This document shows positions 54,354 through 63,799 of a stretch of 64,000 nt of DNA, piece after piece; position 1 is the stretch's first letter, and the number at the start of each line of letters is the position of its first letter. The DNA is from Nisaea sediminum (lineage in GTDB: Bacteria > Pseudomonadota > Alphaproteobacteria > Thalassobaculales > Thalassobaculaceae). The position numbers and the translations under genes are program-made. The notes under the pieces are model-generated. The model saw only the letters and a list, made by a program, of their open reading frames with translations, did not search any database and was not told where the DNA came from. The stretch spans positions 124,001 to 188,000 of the forward strand of contig NZ_JACZCQ010000001.1 of assembly GCF_014904705.1 (NCBI RefSeq). Direction: 5' to 3'.

Positions 54354-55070
54354 TCAAGTGCGTGCGGCGGCGACGAAGTCGATCCAGCGTCCGGTGAAGC
54401 TGTCGCAGAAGGCGCAGGCCGCCGGCTCGTTCCGGTCGAGCGCCGACGGGAGCGCGGTCCGCCAGTCAGGCTTCCGCTCGTCGAGATGGGCGGACGCGGC
54501 GGAGCTCCAGCGTTCGGCCAGGGTCCTGTCGACCTCGAAATGGAACTGCGTGCCATAGCTGACCTCGCCGACCCGGTAGCCCTGGTTCACGTAGTCCGTG
54601 CCGGTCGCCAGCAGGGTGGCATCCGGCGGCAGCTCGAACGTGTCCGAATGCCACTGGAAGATCGGCACGCCGGGATCGAGCAGCGACATCAGCGGATCCT
54701 CGCGGCCGGCCGCGTTCGGCGTGATCGGCACATAGCCGAATTCAAGCGGTTGGGCGAGGATGTTGCGGCCGCCATGGGCGCGGGCGAGAAGCTGCGAGCC
54801 GAGGCAAATGCCGAGCACTGGACGGCGGGCCCGGTCGGAGGCACGCATCAGGTCCATCAGGGAGCCGAACCAGGGCGAGCCGCTATCGTCGAGCGCGTCC
54901 TGCGCACCGCCGAGCACGATCATGGCATCGTGATTGTCGGGCGACGCGGGCAGGGGCGTTCCATTGAAAGGCCGGACGACTTCAGTCTCGACGCCCCGCT
55001 CGAGGAAGGTCTTCGCCATGCGGCCGATATCGGTGCCGGCGAAATTCTCGACGATCAGGATACGCATCAT
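54354..55070 (-). CDS. Class I glutamine amidotransferase-like protein
   Basis: A 238-residue GATase1 protein. The nucleophile elbow is GICLGSQLL with cysteine at residue 89. The His and Glu of the triad are in YGTQFHFEVD. It has no synthase domain, like the GuaA-related stand-alone amidotransferases that act on glutamyl-type amides (e.g. PuuD-like). The ATG at 55070 overlaps the stop of the nicotinamidase gene in ATGA, so the two are coupled. The acceptor is unknown. Confidence 0.85.
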   Translation of the reverse strand: MMRILIVENFAGTDIGRMAKTFLERGVETEVVRPFNGTPLPASPDNHDAMIVLGGAQDALDDSGSPWFGSLMDLMRASDRARRPVLGICLGSQLLARAHGGRNILAQPLEFGYVPITPNAAGREDPLMSLLDPGVPIFQWHSDTFELPPDATLLATGTDYVNQGYRVGEVSYGTQFHFEVDRTLAERWSSAASAHLDERKPDWRTALPSALDRNEPAACAFCDSFTGRWIDFVAAART

Positions 55071-55699
55071 GCGGCTTTCAGGCGGTCGCTGGTGGTGAGC
55101 GTGACGCCCCGTTCGGTCATCTCCGCCCTCGCCGCGGCAAGCGACCCCTCGAGGTCGATGGCCCGGCAGCCATCTTCGAGAACGGTGGCGCCGAAGCCGA
55201 GCGAAACCGCGTCGATGGCGGAGTAATGGACGCAGAAATCGGTCGCCAGCCCCACGAGGACGATCTCCCCGATCCCGCGGTCCCGGAGCGCGCCGGCGAG
55301 GCCGGTGCTGGTCTTGTGATCGTTCTCGAGGAAGGCGGAATAGGAGTCGATATGGCTGTGGAAGCCCTTGCGGACGACCAGGGTGGCCCGGTCCGTCTCC
55401 AGATCGGCATGGAAAGCTGCACCTTCGGTGCCCTGGACACAATGCGTCGGCCAGAGCACTTGCGGGCCGTACGGCATCTCGATCATGGAGAACGGCTCGC
55501 CGCCCGGGTTGTTGGCGGCGAAGGAGGCATGGTCGGCCGGGTGCCAGTCCTGCGTCAGGACGACATGATCGAACGTCTCCATCAGCCGGTTCGCGAGCGG
55601 CACGACGGCGTCCCCGCCGGCCACGGCAAGCGCGCCGCCGGGGCAGAAGTCGTTCTGGATGTCGACCACGATCAACGCGGTGTTGGGAGCGGTCTTCAT
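55067..55699 (-). CDS. pncA: Nicotinamidase
   Basis: A 210-residue isochorismatase-fold hydrolase. Asp13 in VVDIQNDFCPGGALAV, the zinc-ligand segment DWHPADHASF, lysine in VVRKGFHSHIDSYSAF and the nucleophilic cysteine in GLATDFCVHYSAIDA make the full PncA pattern. It converts nicotinamide to nicotinate for NAD salvage. The ATG at 55699 has GGAGAAATG upstream. It is cotranscribed with the amidotransferase gene. Confidence 0.92.
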   Translation of the reverse strand: MKTAPNTALIVVDIQNDFCPGGALAVAGGDAVVPLANRLMETFDHVVLTQDWHPADHASFAANNPGGEPFSMIEMPYGPQVLWPTHCVQGTEGAAFHADLETDRATLVVRKGFHSHIDSYSAFLENDHKTSTGLAGALRDRGIGEIVLVGLATDFCVHYSAIDAVSLGFGATVLEDGCRAIDLEGSLAAARAEMTERGVTLTTSDRLKAA

Positions 55700-55921
55700 T
55701 GCATTTCTCCGCCGGACGGTGCCGGTTTCAGTCATGAGGTCAGAGAGGTATTTATGGGGCTTCTCCGCGGCTCTGGAAACCCGGCGCCGTGCGGCGAGAG
55801 CCGTTCCCGCACGGAGCGGACGGAATCCGGACGTGGTTTCGTTCGCAATCCGCGCGATTAGTGGCCTGTTCCCAACGCTATAGATAATCGGGATAAATGG
55901 ATGGATGCGGGAGACAGCGCT

Positions 55922-57634
55922 ATGGAGACACCGGCCGGAGTGAATGCAGAGGCCTGGGCGCCGGTAAGAATGGGCGCGCAAGGGGCGGTGGTGACCAATC
56001 ACCCGCTCTCCTCGATGGCGGGCATGCGCATCCTGATGAGCGGCGGCAACGCTGTCGACGCAGCCGTCGCCATCGGCTTCGCGCTCGGCGTCGCCGAGCC
56101 GCAGGGCTCGGGCATCGCGGCGGACGGCTTCATGATGATCCACATGAAAGACGCGAAGTCGCTTTCCATCGCCAACGGCACCGGCACCGCGCCGTCGGCG
56201 GCAACGCCGGAGCGTTTCGCGGACGGGATCGTGACCAACGGCATTCTCTCCGTCTCCGTTCCCGGGATCTGCGACGCGCTGCTCTCGGCGCACGAGCGCC
56301 ACGGACGGCTCCCTCTAGCGGACTGCATCCAGCCGGCCATCGAGCTCTGCCTCGAAGGCGTTCCGCAGACCCATTTCCAGTGCAACCTCGCGGCATCGCA
56401 CGATCTGCTGCACAGCTTCCCCGCCTCGGCGGCGATCTTCGCGCCGGACGGCGTGCCACTGAAGCCCGGGCAGATCCGGCGCAATTCCGATCTCGCGAAG
56501 ACCTACGCGCTGATCGCCGAACACGGGCGCGAAGCCTTCTACGAGGGGCCGCTGGCAGACGCCATCGTCGCCTTCTCCGAGCAGGCGGGGGGCATCCTGA
56601 CGAAGGCGGATTTCGCGAAGTACCGGATGGAATGGCAGGACCCGATCTCGACGACCTATCGCGGCAAGACAATCTACGAGGCGCCCCCGAACTCTTCCGG
56701 CCATGTTCTGCTGCAGGAACTGAACCTGATCGAGCATTTCGACGTGGCGGCGCTCGGTCTTCATTCCGCCGAAGCGATCCATCTGATGGTCGAGGCGAAG
56801 CGCCTAGCCTTTGCCGACCGCGAGGCTTTTCTCGGGGATTCGGCTTTCGTCGATGTGCCGCTGGAGGGACTGCTCTCGAAGGAGTATGCGGCCGAGCGGG
56901 TGAAGCTGATCGATCCGGAGCGCGCCGCCGAAGCGGTCGCGGCGGGCGATCCCTGGGCCTTCCAGAACCGCGCGCCCGCCGCCGGGAAATCCCCGGGGCA
57001 TGCCGGGTCGGGCATGGGCGAGATGCGCTCCGATACGACGCATTACTGCGTCATCGACCGCTGGGGCAACGCGGTGGACGGGCTGCAGAGTCTCTCCGGG
57101 CATTTCGGCTCGCAGGTGGTCTGCCCCGGGACCGGGATGCTGCTGAACAACCGGATGAACTATTGGCACCTCGATGCGGGGCATCCGAACCTGCTGCAGC
57201 CCGGCAAGCGGGTCCGGCACACGATGAACCCGGTCATGGTGTTCGATCGCGCGGTGGAAGAGGGCGGTGCGCTCGGGCTCTGCTGCGGCACGCCGGGGGC
57301 CGACGTGCAGGTCCAGGTGAACATGCAGGTTCTTTCCGCGATCTACGATCACGGCCTGAACGTGTCGGAGGCGATCCATGCGCCGCGCTGGACCCATATC
57401 CAGACCGGCATGACGTCGGCCTATCCGCACAGCGCCGGGAGCCCGCACAGCATGGTCGGCGAGGACCGGTTCGGTGATGCCGTGATCGGGGATCTGGTCG
57501 GGCGCGGACATCCGCTGAAGAAGGTCGGCGCCTGGGCCGGCGGGGCCAGCATGGGTGCCATTCAGGTCAGCGAGTTCGGCAGCTATCACGCCGCGTCGGA
57601 CCCGCGCCGGGACGGGCAGGCACTGGTCTTCTGA
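55922..57634 (+). CDS. Gamma-glutamyltransferase family protein (Ntn hydrolase)
   Basis: A 570-residue protein. The catalytic threonine of the Ntn-hydrolase is in the DTTHYCVIDRWGNAV motif, about two-thirds along, with the conserved small-subunit segments LLNNRMNYW, HTMNPVMVF and GTPGADVQVQVNMQV. The large-subunit part begins GAVVTNHPLSSMAGMRILMSGGNAVDAAVAIGFALGV. No signal peptide is seen, so it is likely cytoplasmic, as in many alphaproteobacterial GGT-like acylases. The ATG at 55922 has GGGAG at good spacing; an ATG 21 bases earlier is possible. The substrate is not known. Confidence 0.88.
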   Translation: METPAGVNAEAWAPVRMGAQGAVVTNHPLSSMAGMRILMSGGNAVDAAVAIGFALGVAEPQGSGIAADGFMMIHMKDAKSLSIANGTGTAPSAATPERFADGIVTNGILSVSVPGICDALLSAHERHGRLPLADCIQPAIELCLEGVPQTHFQCNLAASHDLLHSFPASAAIFAPDGVPLKPGQIRRNSDLAKTYALIAEHGREAFYEGPLADAIVAFSEQAGGILTKADFAKYRMEWQDPISTTYRGKTIYEAPPNSSGHVLLQELNLIEHFDVAALGLHSAEAIHLMVEAKRLAFADREAFLGDSAFVDVPLEGLLSKEYAAERVKLIDPERAAEAVAAGDPWAFQNRAPAAGKSPGHAGSGMGEMRSDTTHYCVIDRWGNAVDGLQSLSGHFGSQVVCPGTGMLLNNRMNYWHLDAGHPNLLQPGKRVRHTMNPVMVFDRAVEEGGALGLCCGTPGADVQVQVNMQVLSAIYDHGLNVSEAIHAPRWTHIQTGMTSAYPHSAGSPHSMVGEDRFGDAVIGDLVGRGHPLKKVGAWAGGASMGAIQVSEFGSYHAASDPRRDGQALVF

Positions 57635-57645
57635 GCGGACAGGAC

Positions 57646-57676
57646 AAGAAAAAGGCCCCGCCGGGGAGGCGGGGCC
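57646..57676 (-). terminator. Terminator of the formyltransferase-like gene
   Basis: Arms GGCCCCGCC (57654-57662) and GGCGGGGCC (57668-57676). The T-tract is on the minus strand (rc of AAGAAAAA), so it serves the gene ending at 57731. Confidence 0.8.
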
Positions 57677-57730
57677 GAGGGATATCCGGACCGGCTGGTT
57701 AAGTGGTCCGGGGGTACATTCCGATGATCG

Positions 57731-58648
57731 TCAGGTGCCGAGCTTGGAGCCCACTTCGAGACCCTGTTCGGCGGCGAATTCCTTGGCCGAGACCTTCTTG
57801 CCGCCGTCATAGCGCACGCGCTGGACGAGAATGCCGCCGCGGCCCGCATTGACGACGAAGCCGTCGTCGGTGAGGGCGCAGATCCGGCCGGTGCGGCCGG
57901 AGCCTTCCGCCGGGCGGCTGTCGAAGATCTGCAGTTCCTTGCCGTTCAGCGTCGTCCAGGCGCCGGGCTGCGGGTTGCAGCCGCGGATCTGGTTGTAGAC
58001 CTCGCTCTGGCTGCGGTTCCAGTTGATCTCGCCGTCCGCCTTGCGGCACCAGCCCTCGTAGGTCGCCTTGGACTCGTCCTGCGGCGTGTGCGGCGGGTTG
58101 CCGGCACGGATCAGGTCGATGGACTCCAGCACCGCCTCGATGCCGAGCGGGAAGATCTTGTCGAAATAGACCGAGCCGAGCGTGTCGTCCGGGGTGATCT
58201 CGACTTCCTTCTGGACGCAGATATCGCCCTCGTCGAGCCCGTCGTCCGGATAGAAGATCGTGAGGCCGGTCTTCTTCGCGCCCCAGATGATCGGCCAGTT
58301 GATGGAGGAGGGGCCGCGATGCAGCGGCAGCAGGGACGGGTGGAAGCAGAGCGAGCCGTGCTTCGGCACGTTCCGCGCCTCTTCCGGGATGAAGATGATG
58401 ACATAGGCCATCATCATCAGGTCGGCGTTCCAGCTTTTCAGCTCCTCGATCACCGCGGGATCGGAATAGTCTGCCGGCTGGCGCACTTCGAGGCCGTGTT
58501 CGAGAGCGGCTTCCTTCACCGGGTCGACCGGGCGGCCTTCCTTGTCCGGTGCGGTATAGACGGCGACGATTTCGTCCTCGCCCTTTTCCAGAATGGCTTC
58601 CAGCGCGGCCTTACCGAAGGCCTGCTGTCCGTTCAGGATAATGCGCAT
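57731..58648 (-). CDS. 10-Formyl-THF hydrolase/formyltransferase-like protein (ALDH1L1 N-domain type)
   Basis: A 305-residue formyltransferase-fold protein. It resembles the hydrolase domain of eukaryotic 10-formyl-THF dehydrogenase more than Fmt: HPSLLPLHRGPSSINWPI with His103, then PDDGLDEGD with Asp139, the same 36-residue spacing as His106 and Asp142 of ALDH1L1, and a C-terminal ATYEGWCRKADGEINWNRS segment. It would hydrolyse or transfer the formyl group of 10-formyl-THF. No aldehyde dehydrogenase domain is attached. It is 87 bases downstream of fhs, which makes 10-formyl-THF. Confidence 0.8.
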   Translation of the reverse strand: MRIILNGQQAFGKAALEAILEKGEDEIVAVYTAPDKEGRPVDPVKEAALEHGLEVRQPADYSDPAVIEELKSWNADLMMMAYVIIFIPEEARNVPKHGSLCFHPSLLPLHRGPSSINWPIIWGAKKTGLTIFYPDDGLDEGDICVQKEVEITPDDTLGSVYFDKIFPLGIEAVLESIDLIRAGNPPHTPQDESKATYEGWCRKADGEINWNRSQSEVYNQIRGCNPQPGAWTTLNGKELQIFDSRPAEGSGRTGRICALTDDGFVVNAGRGGILVQRVRYDGGKKVSAKEFAAEQGLEVGSKLGT

Positions 58649-58699
58649 GTCGCTCCCTCCCCGCCGCCCGGCGCGCTCCGGGCGGGCTAGCTTGTTGAC

Positions 58700-58725
58700 G
58701 GAGCGGGGACGGACGCCCCCGCTCC
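58700..58725 (-). other. GC-rich hairpin between fhs and the formyltransferase-like gene
   Basis: Arms GGAGCGGGG (58700-58708) and CCCCGCTCC (58717-58725) around 8 bases. No T-run follows, so it is a possible mRNA stabiliser or processing signal. Confidence 0.45.
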
Positions 58726-58735
58726 CTTACATGTA

Positions 58736-60409
58736 TCAGAAGAGACCTTCGATCTGGTCCTGATCGTTCAGGGTGATCTTCTCGGCCGCCGGCACCCGCG
58801 GCAGGCCCGGCATGGTCATGATGTCGCCGCAGACGGCGACGATGAATTCCGCACCGTTCGAGAGCCGCACTTCGCGGATCGGAAGCGTATGGCCGCTCGG
58901 CGCGCCCTTCGCGTTCGGATCGATCGAGAAGCTGTACTGGGTCTTGGCGATGCAGACCGGGAACTTGCCGGCGCCGAGCGCCTCGAAATCCTTGATCTGG
59001 TTCAGCACCTTCTGGTCGGCGACCACGCCGGCCGCGTCGTAGATGTTCTTGGCGATGGCCTCGACCTTCTGCAGCAGGCCGAGATTCTCGTCATAGAGCG
59101 GCTTGAAGTTCGCGCTGCCGCCGTCGACCAGCTCGACCACCTTCTTCGCCAGCGCCTCAGTGCCGGCGGAGCCGTCCGACCAGTGGGTGCAGACGATCGC
59201 CTCGACTCCCTCGGAGGCCAGCTCCTTGCGGATCGCGTCGATCTCGGCGTCGGTGTCGGTGATGAAGCGGTTCAGCGCGACGACGACCGGAACGCCGAAC
59301 TTCTTGGTGTTCACCGCGTGGCGCTTGATGTTCGAGGTGCCCTTGACGACCGCGTCGATATTCTCCTTGCCGAGATCGTCCTTGGCGACGCCGCCATGCA
59401 TCTTCAGCGCCCGGACGGTACCGACGATGACCGCCGCGGCCGGGTTCAGGCCCGCCTTGCGGCACTTGATGTCGAAGAACTTCTCTGCACCGAGATCCGC
59501 GCCGAAGCCGGCTTCGGTGACGACGTAGTCGCCGAGCTTGAGGGCGGTCTTGGTCGCCATCACGGAGTTGCAGCCATGGGCGATGTTGGCGAACGGGCCG
59601 CCATGGATGAAGGCCGGGTTGTTCTCCAGCGTCTGCACCAGGTTAGGGGCCAGCGCGTCGCGCAGCAGCACGGTCATGGCACCATTGGCGTCGATGTCGC
59701 GGGCGAAGATCGGCTGACGGTCGCGGGTATAGGCGACGATGATGTTGCCGAGACGGCGCTTCATGTCCTCGAGGTCGGTGGAGAGGCAGAAGATCGCCAT
59801 GACCTCGGAGGCGACGACGATGTCGAAGCCGTCCTCGCGCGGGAACCCGTTCGCCACGCCGCCGAGCGAGTTGGCGATCTGGCGGAGCGCGCGATCGTTC
59901 ATGTCGATGCAGCGCTTCCAGGAGACGCGGCGCTCGTCGATGCCGAGCTTGTTGCCCCAGTAGATGTGGTTGTCGATCATCGCCGCGAGCAGGTTGTTCG
60001 CCGCCGCGATGGCATGGAAATCGCCGGTGAAGTGCAGGTTGATGTCTTCCATCGGCACGACCTGGGCATAGCCGCCGCCGGCGGCGCCGCCCTTCATGCC
60101 GAAGCACGGGCCGAGGCTCGGTTCGCGCAGGCAGATGATGGCCTTCTTGCCGATCCGGTTCAGCGCGTCGCCGAGACCGACGGAGGTCGTGGTCTTGCCT
60201 TCGCCCGCCGCGGTCGGGTTGATGCCGGTCACCAGCACCAGCTTGCCGTCCGGCTTGTCCTGCAGGGTCTTGATGTAGTTCAGGTCGATCTTGGCCTTGG
60301 TGTGGCCGTAGGGCTGAAGCGATTCGGCCGGAATGCCGAGTTTCGCGCCGATCTCCATGATCGGCTTCATTTTCGCTTCGCGGGCAATTTCGATATCAGA
60401 CATGACCAT
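58736..60409 (-). CDS. fhs: Formate-tetrahydrofolate ligase
   Basis: A 557-residue protein of normal length. It shows [24 protein letters not shown] (P-loop-like), the [40 protein letters not shown] block and [16 protein letters not shown]. It makes 10-formyl-THF from formate, THF and ATP. The ATG at 60409 is 10 bases after GGGAGG; one six bases downstream is possible. An inverted repeat CTTGGTATA/TATACCAAG lies 67 bases upstream and probably binds a regulator of the GntR type. Confidence 0.95.
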   Translation of the reverse strand: MVMSDIEIAREAKMKPIMEIGAKLGIPAESLQPYGHTKAKIDLNYIKTLQDKPDGKLVLVTGINPTAAGEGKTTTSVGLGDALNRIGKKAIICLREPSLGPCFGMKGGAAGGGYAQVVPMEDINLHFTGDFHAIAAANNLLAAMIDNHIYWGNKLGIDERRVSWKRCIDMNDRALRQIANSLGGVANGFPREDGFDIVVASEVMAIFCLSTDLEDMKRRLGNIIVAYTRDRQPIFARDIDANGAMTVLLRDALAPNLVQTLENNPAFIHGGPFANIAHGCNSVMATKTALKLGDYVVTEAGFGADLGAEKFFDIKCRKAGLNPAAAVIVGTVRALKMHGGVAKDDLGKENIDAVVKGTSNIKRHAVNTKKFGVPVVVALNRFITDTDAEIDAIRKELASEGVEAIVCTHWSDGSAGTEALAKKVVELVDGGSANFKPLYDENLGLLQKVEAIAKNIYDAAGVVADQKVLNQIKDFEALGAGKFPVCIAKTQYSFSIDPNAKGAPSGHTLPIREVRLSNGAEFIVAVCGDIMTMPGLPRVPAAEKITLNDQDQIEGLF

Positions 60410-60475
60410 GGTCTTGAGGCCTCCCCTGGCGTGATGCGTCTTCCGAGGCCCTTGAACAGGCCCGACATCTTTGTT

Positions 60476-60497
60476 CTTGGTATATTGGTATACCAAG
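60476..60497. promoter_or_regulatory. Inverted-repeat operator upstream of fhs
   Basis: Arms CTTGGTATA (60476-60484) and TATACCAAG (60489-60497) with a 4-base spacer. The core TTGGTATACCAA at 60485-60496 is also palindromic, the kind of sequence bound by GntR/FadR-type regulators. It is 67 bases upstream of the fhs ATG. No regulator gene is next to it. Confidence 0.6.
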
Positions 60498-60614
60498 TAC
60501 CTGATGCCGTAAACGAAAGTTTTCGGTCCCCGGAAATGGATGCGGTGCAGCTGTGAAATTTGCTCGCGGCTCTGCTCCGGCGGCTGTCCGGTTTCCGACC
60601 AGAATTGGACCGTG

Positions 60615-61661
60615 CTAGTCGGTGGCGGGGACGGAAGTGCCTGAAAGTTCGTCGAGAACGGCTCGCGTGCCACGCACGCCCTGGCCCCAGACGGCCTCGA
60701 GCCATTCCGGATCGTCACAGAACAATGCGTCACGCAGCTCCGCCTTGATCTTGCGGCCAAGCGGCGTGTGCGGGTCGCCATGGAACTTCAGCCAGGTGTC
60801 GGCCCTGTGGTTGTTCACGATCTGGCCGATCGGGAAAGTTCCGAATTCGAGGATCACCTTGATCGGCGGTTCAGGGCAGTCGACATCGTCGAGCACGTCG
60901 CAGGCGACATGCCGGATGCTGGACGAGGTCGCTCCGGCGCGCGGCGTGCTGTCCCGGCGGATCACCTCCAGCGCGCCATAGTCGCCGAGCCCGGTATGCA
61001 GATCGACGATCGCGAGCCGTTCGGCGCCGGCGCCGTGTCGGGAAACGACATCGGCGAGGTTGGCGATGGTCCAGCTCCGTTCCGTTCCGCCAAAGAAGAG
61101 GCCGTCCGGATGGCCGTACTGCCCGGCGAGCACATTGCGGCTGAAACGCTCGAAGCCATGCTCCTCGATATAGGCCGAGATCCGCGCTTCCGCGGCCTCG
61201 CGCTCCGGTCCCTCCCAGACGGCAGGGCAGAGCGCGTCGTGCAGGGTGTCGTAATCCGGGTTCTCCGGCAGCGGATCGAAACTCAGCAGGTTGTTGCGGT
61301 TGGGGTCGATGTTGTTCTCGTCCGTCCGCGTCATGGCGGCCGAGCCGAACGGGTTCACGGCATGGATGAAGACCGCCGCCATGTCCGCGGGCAGCCAGTC
61401 TTCGATCTCTTCGAGCAGGCCGAGCTGGATGCCGGAACCGGTGGTGAGCTCGGTTCCGTGCAGCCCGGAACTTATGAACAAGACCTTTTGGGCCTTCGCC
61501 GGACCCGCTCGGACAACGTCCGTCGCGATCTCGGCGGGGAAATCGCCGCTCATTGGATGCCGTGCAGTCTCGACCGGATATCCCTTCGCCCGTGCGGCCG
61601 TCAGGAAGCGGCGACGGGCGGTAAAGTAATTGTCGGAGAACAGGCTGAGGAATGACGTCAT
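60615..61661 (-). CDS. M14-like zinc carboxypeptidase family protein (DUF2817)
   Basis: A 348-residue protein. Zinc and catalytic elements are seen in HGTEL (H-x-x-E, about residue 69), [10 protein letters not shown] (arginine motif), [11 protein letters not shown] (second zinc-binding His) and a late E in [11 protein letters not shown]. It belongs to the M14 carboxypeptidase-like superfamily under DUF2817. No signal peptide, so likely cytoplasmic. It is upstream of fhs on the same strand, 205 bases away, with the operator between them. The substrate is unknown. Confidence 0.75.
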   Translation of the reverse strand: MTSFLSLFSDNYFTARRRFLTAARAKGYPVETARHPMSGDFPAEIATDVVRAGPAKAQKVLFISSGLHGTELTTGSGIQLGLLEEIEDWLPADMAAVFIHAVNPFGSAAMTRTDENNIDPNRNNLLSFDPLPENPDYDTLHDALCPAVWEGPEREAAEARISAYIEEHGFERFSRNVLAGQYGHPDGLFFGGTERSWTIANLADVVSRHGAGAERLAIVDLHTGLGDYGALEVIRRDSTPRAGATSSSIRHVACDVLDDVDCPEPPIKVILEFGTFPIGQIVNNHRADTWLKFHGDPHTPLGRKIKAELRDALFCDDPEWLEAVWGQGVRGTRAVLDELSGTSVPATD

Positions 61662-61813
61662 GTGGCCAGGCCCGAGGTTGAGGCGAGAGATTAACGATTA
61701 GGCTCAGTCAGACCGTCTGTCCATCGTCGATGCGGCACAGAGAGAGTGCTTGACAGGGTGGGAACAAAAGGAGAACTTTTGCGCCGGGAGAATGATGGAG
61801 AAGGGAGCCTGTC

Positions 61814-62221
61814 ATGGAGAATGGGAAGAGGGTGCGGGAAGGCGAGTGTCTTTGCGGCGCCGTCCGTTTCGAGGTGGTCGGCGACCTTGGTGATGTGGTC
61901 GCCTGTCACTGCACGATGTGCCGCAAGCAGACCGGACATTTCTGGGCCTCGACCGACGTGCGCAAGGACGCTCTGACGATCACCGAGTCGCGCGGTCTCA
62001 AATGGTTCCGCTCGAGCCCGGGGATCCGGCGCGGCTTCTGCAGCGAATGCGGCTCGACGATCTTCTTCGATCGGGACGAGGGACTGTCGATCTCGATCTC
62101 CGGCGGCGTTCTGGAGGGCGATACGGGGGTTGCGACCCGGGCCCATATCTACTGCGCGGACAAGGGCGACTATTACGAGATCGCGGACGGCGTACCGCAG
62201 TTTCCGGCGAGCGACCGCTAG
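61814..62221 (+). CDS. GFA-family (CENP-V/GFA) zinc protein
   Basis: A 135-residue protein. The cysteines are arranged as CLCGAVRFEV, CHCTMCRKQTG and CSECGSTIFF, the GFA fold with two zinc sites. The best-known member, Gfa of Paracoccus, was described as a glutathione-dependent formaldehyde-activating enzyme, but most homologues are uncharacterised. An ATG at 61814 with a GGGAGCCTGTC upstream region. It is a short stand-alone gene. Confidence 0.85.
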   Translation: MENGKRVREGECLCGAVRFEVVGDLGDVVACHCTMCRKQTGHFWASTDVRKDALTITESRGLKWFRSSPGIRRGFCSECGSTIFFDRDEGLSISISGGVLEGDTGVATRAHIYCADKGDYYEIADGVPQFPASDR

Positions 62222-62227
62222 GGCCGG

Positions 62228-62878
62228 TCAGGCGGCGGTCGCGACGAACGGATCGAGCGGCACGACATCCTTGCCCGCCACCATCGGCACGCAGTCTTCC
62301 GGATAGTCCTCGCGGAAGGTGACGCCGGCGGCTTCGGCCTTGTCGAGGAACTCCTCCAGCCGGTCCATGGCGCCGGTCGGCAGGTCGTGCAGCACGATCA
62401 GGGTGTGGTCCTGCGCCGCGATCTGCTGCAGCGCCGTCTCGACCCAGCCTTCCGGGTCGGCCCAGTCGCGCGGGATCGCGTTCCAGAGCACGCAGCTATA
62501 GCCCTTGTCATGCAGGAAATCGACGACCGGCGGGCTCAGCAGATGCGGACCGAGCTTGCCGCCGCCGCCGAACGGACGGAACAGCTTGCCGGTCTCGCCG
62601 GTCTTCGCGACCAGCGCGTCGGTGCGCCGCAGTTCCTCGACGGCGGCCGCGCTGTCCGCCATCTGGCCGAGCGGCGTCGTGTGGGTGAAAGTGTGATTGC
62701 CGATGCGGTGGCCTTCGGCGTGAGCGCGTCTCGCGAGATCGAGGCGTGCCGGGTCCTCCAGCTTTTCTCCGACGACGAAAAAGGTCGTCTTGAGACCGCG
62801 GCGGGCGAGGATGTCCAGAACCCGGGGCGTGACCTCCGGTTCCGGTCCATTGTCGAATGTGAGCGTAAGATCGGGCAT
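62228..62878 (-). CDS. Polysaccharide deacetylase-like protein (CE4, variant motif)
   Basis: A 216-residue NodB-homology protein. The first motif reads TFDNGPEP, with Asn where CE4 enzymes have the zinc-binding Asp of TFDDGP. The His pair is in GNHTFTHTTPLG. Later segments RPFGGGGK and LHDLPTG fit motifs 3 and 5. No signal peptide, so probably cytoplasmic. The ATG at 62878 is chosen; an upstream ATG at 62971 overlaps the SDR stop in ATGA but adds sequence with unusual codons. Whether the variant is active is uncertain. Confidence 0.75.
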   Translation of the reverse strand: MPDLTLTFDNGPEPEVTPRVLDILARRGLKTTFFVVGEKLEDPARLDLARRAHAEGHRIGNHTFTHTTPLGQMADSAAAVEELRRTDALVAKTGETGKLFRPFGGGGKLGPHLLSPPVVDFLHDKGYSCVLWNAIPRDWADPEGWVETALQQIAAQDHTLIVLHDLPTGAMDRLEEFLDKAEAAGVTFREDYPEDCVPMVAGKDVVPLDPFVATAA

Positions 62879-62967
62879 GGGCGCATTCGGACATCCCGAT
62901 GCGATCCTGTCAATGACGTGGGCAGAGGACCGGGCGCCATAAATTGGCGGCGCCCGGTTCCCGTCCG

Positions 62968-63711
62968 TCATGCCGCCGGCAGCATCGCGGACGTCTCGCG
63001 TTCGACCGCCTTGGCGTCTTCCATGAGCGATCGGTGGAGGTGCTGGGCAGTCGGGTCCGGATAGACATCCTCCTCGCCGGCTTCGAGGGCGTCGAGGACG
63101 GCCTTTGCCACGACGGCGGGCGGTGTCTTCTCCATTTCGACGGCGGCCCCCATGTCGGTGTCGACCGGGCCCGGATAAACGCCGAGGACATGCGTCCCCT
63201 GCGCCTTCAATTCGCCGCGAATGCCCTGAGTGAGGGAGTGGGCCGCGGCCTTGGAGGCGCTGTAGGAGCCGAGTGCCGGAAAGCTCACATGACTGACGAT
63301 CGAGGCGAGATTGACGATGGCGCCGCCTCCGTTGGCGCCGAGGACCGGTGCGAAGGCCTGTACCATGTTGAGGAGGCCGAAATAGTTGGTCTCCATTTCC
63401 GCGCGGGCGGCGTCCGGATTTCTCGGGGCGAGGAGTCCTTCGAAATGCGCGATGCCGGCATTGTTGATCAGCAGGTCGAGATCGGTGAGCCGGTCTGCGG
63501 CGGCTGCTACCTGCTCCCTGTCCGTGATATCGAGCGTGACGGGGACGACCCGCCCGTCATGTGCTTCGACCAGAGCCTCGAGCGTTTCGGGCTTCCTTGC
63601 CGCGGCATAGACTTTCGCCGCGCCGGCCGCGAGCAGGGCCTCCACGAAAGCCTTGCCGATGCCGCGGTTCGCGCCGGTCACGAGCGCTGTCTTTCCATTC
63701 AATTCGATCAT
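62968..63711 (-). CDS. Short-chain dehydrogenase/reductase, likely TetR-controlled
   Basis: A 247-residue classical SDR. Cofactor motif TGANRGIGKAF (about 10-20), NNAG motif in LLINNAGIAHF, and the catalytic tetrad in NLASIVSHVSFPALGSYSASK. It is divergent from a TetR-type gene with two operator-like repeats in between, so it is probably the regulator's target. The substrate is unknown; SDRs paired with TetR proteins often detoxify small carbonyl compounds. Confidence 0.88.
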   Translation of the reverse strand: MIELNGKTALVTGANRGIGKAFVEALLAAGAAKVYAAARKPETLEALVEAHDGRVVPVTLDITDREQVAAAADRLTDLDLLINNAGIAHFEGLLAPRNPDAARAEMETNYFGLLNMVQAFAPVLGANGGGAIVNLASIVSHVSFPALGSYSASKAAAHSLTQGIRGELKAQGTHVLGVYPGPVDTDMGAAVEMEKTPPAVVAKAVLDALEAGEEDVYPDPTAQHLHRSLMEDAKAVERETSAMLPAA

Positions 63712-63747
63712 GCGATGTCTCCGATCCTGATCTGTTGCCGGAAATAA

Positions 63748-63761
63748 ATACCGGTCGGTAC
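63748..63761. promoter_or_regulatory. Candidate TetR operator 1
   Basis: ATACC and CGGTA arms in the pattern ATACC-N3-CGGTAc. The same pattern occurs 52 bases on, about five helical turns. Located between the SDR and TetR genes, 37 bases upstream of the SDR ATG. Confidence 0.55.
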
Positions 63762-63799
63762 ATAAATCGGAGCTTGGCTTGCGGGTTCAAGATATTTAA

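Noticed and set aside
55897-57477. A 526-residue frame overlapping the gamma-glutamyltransferase gene
   Set aside because: It runs in another frame of a gene with all family motifs and is Arg/Gly-rich without domain features.
58889-60556. A 555-residue plus-strand frame opposite fhs
   Set aside because: It is arginine- and aspartate-rich shadow sequence of fhs, which is fully conserved on the other strand.
62879-62971. N-terminal extension of the deacetylase to the ATG that overlaps the SDR stop
   Set aside because: The extra 31 codons include several unusual codons and no conserved residues, and the family core begins directly after the later ATG. Coupling remains possible.
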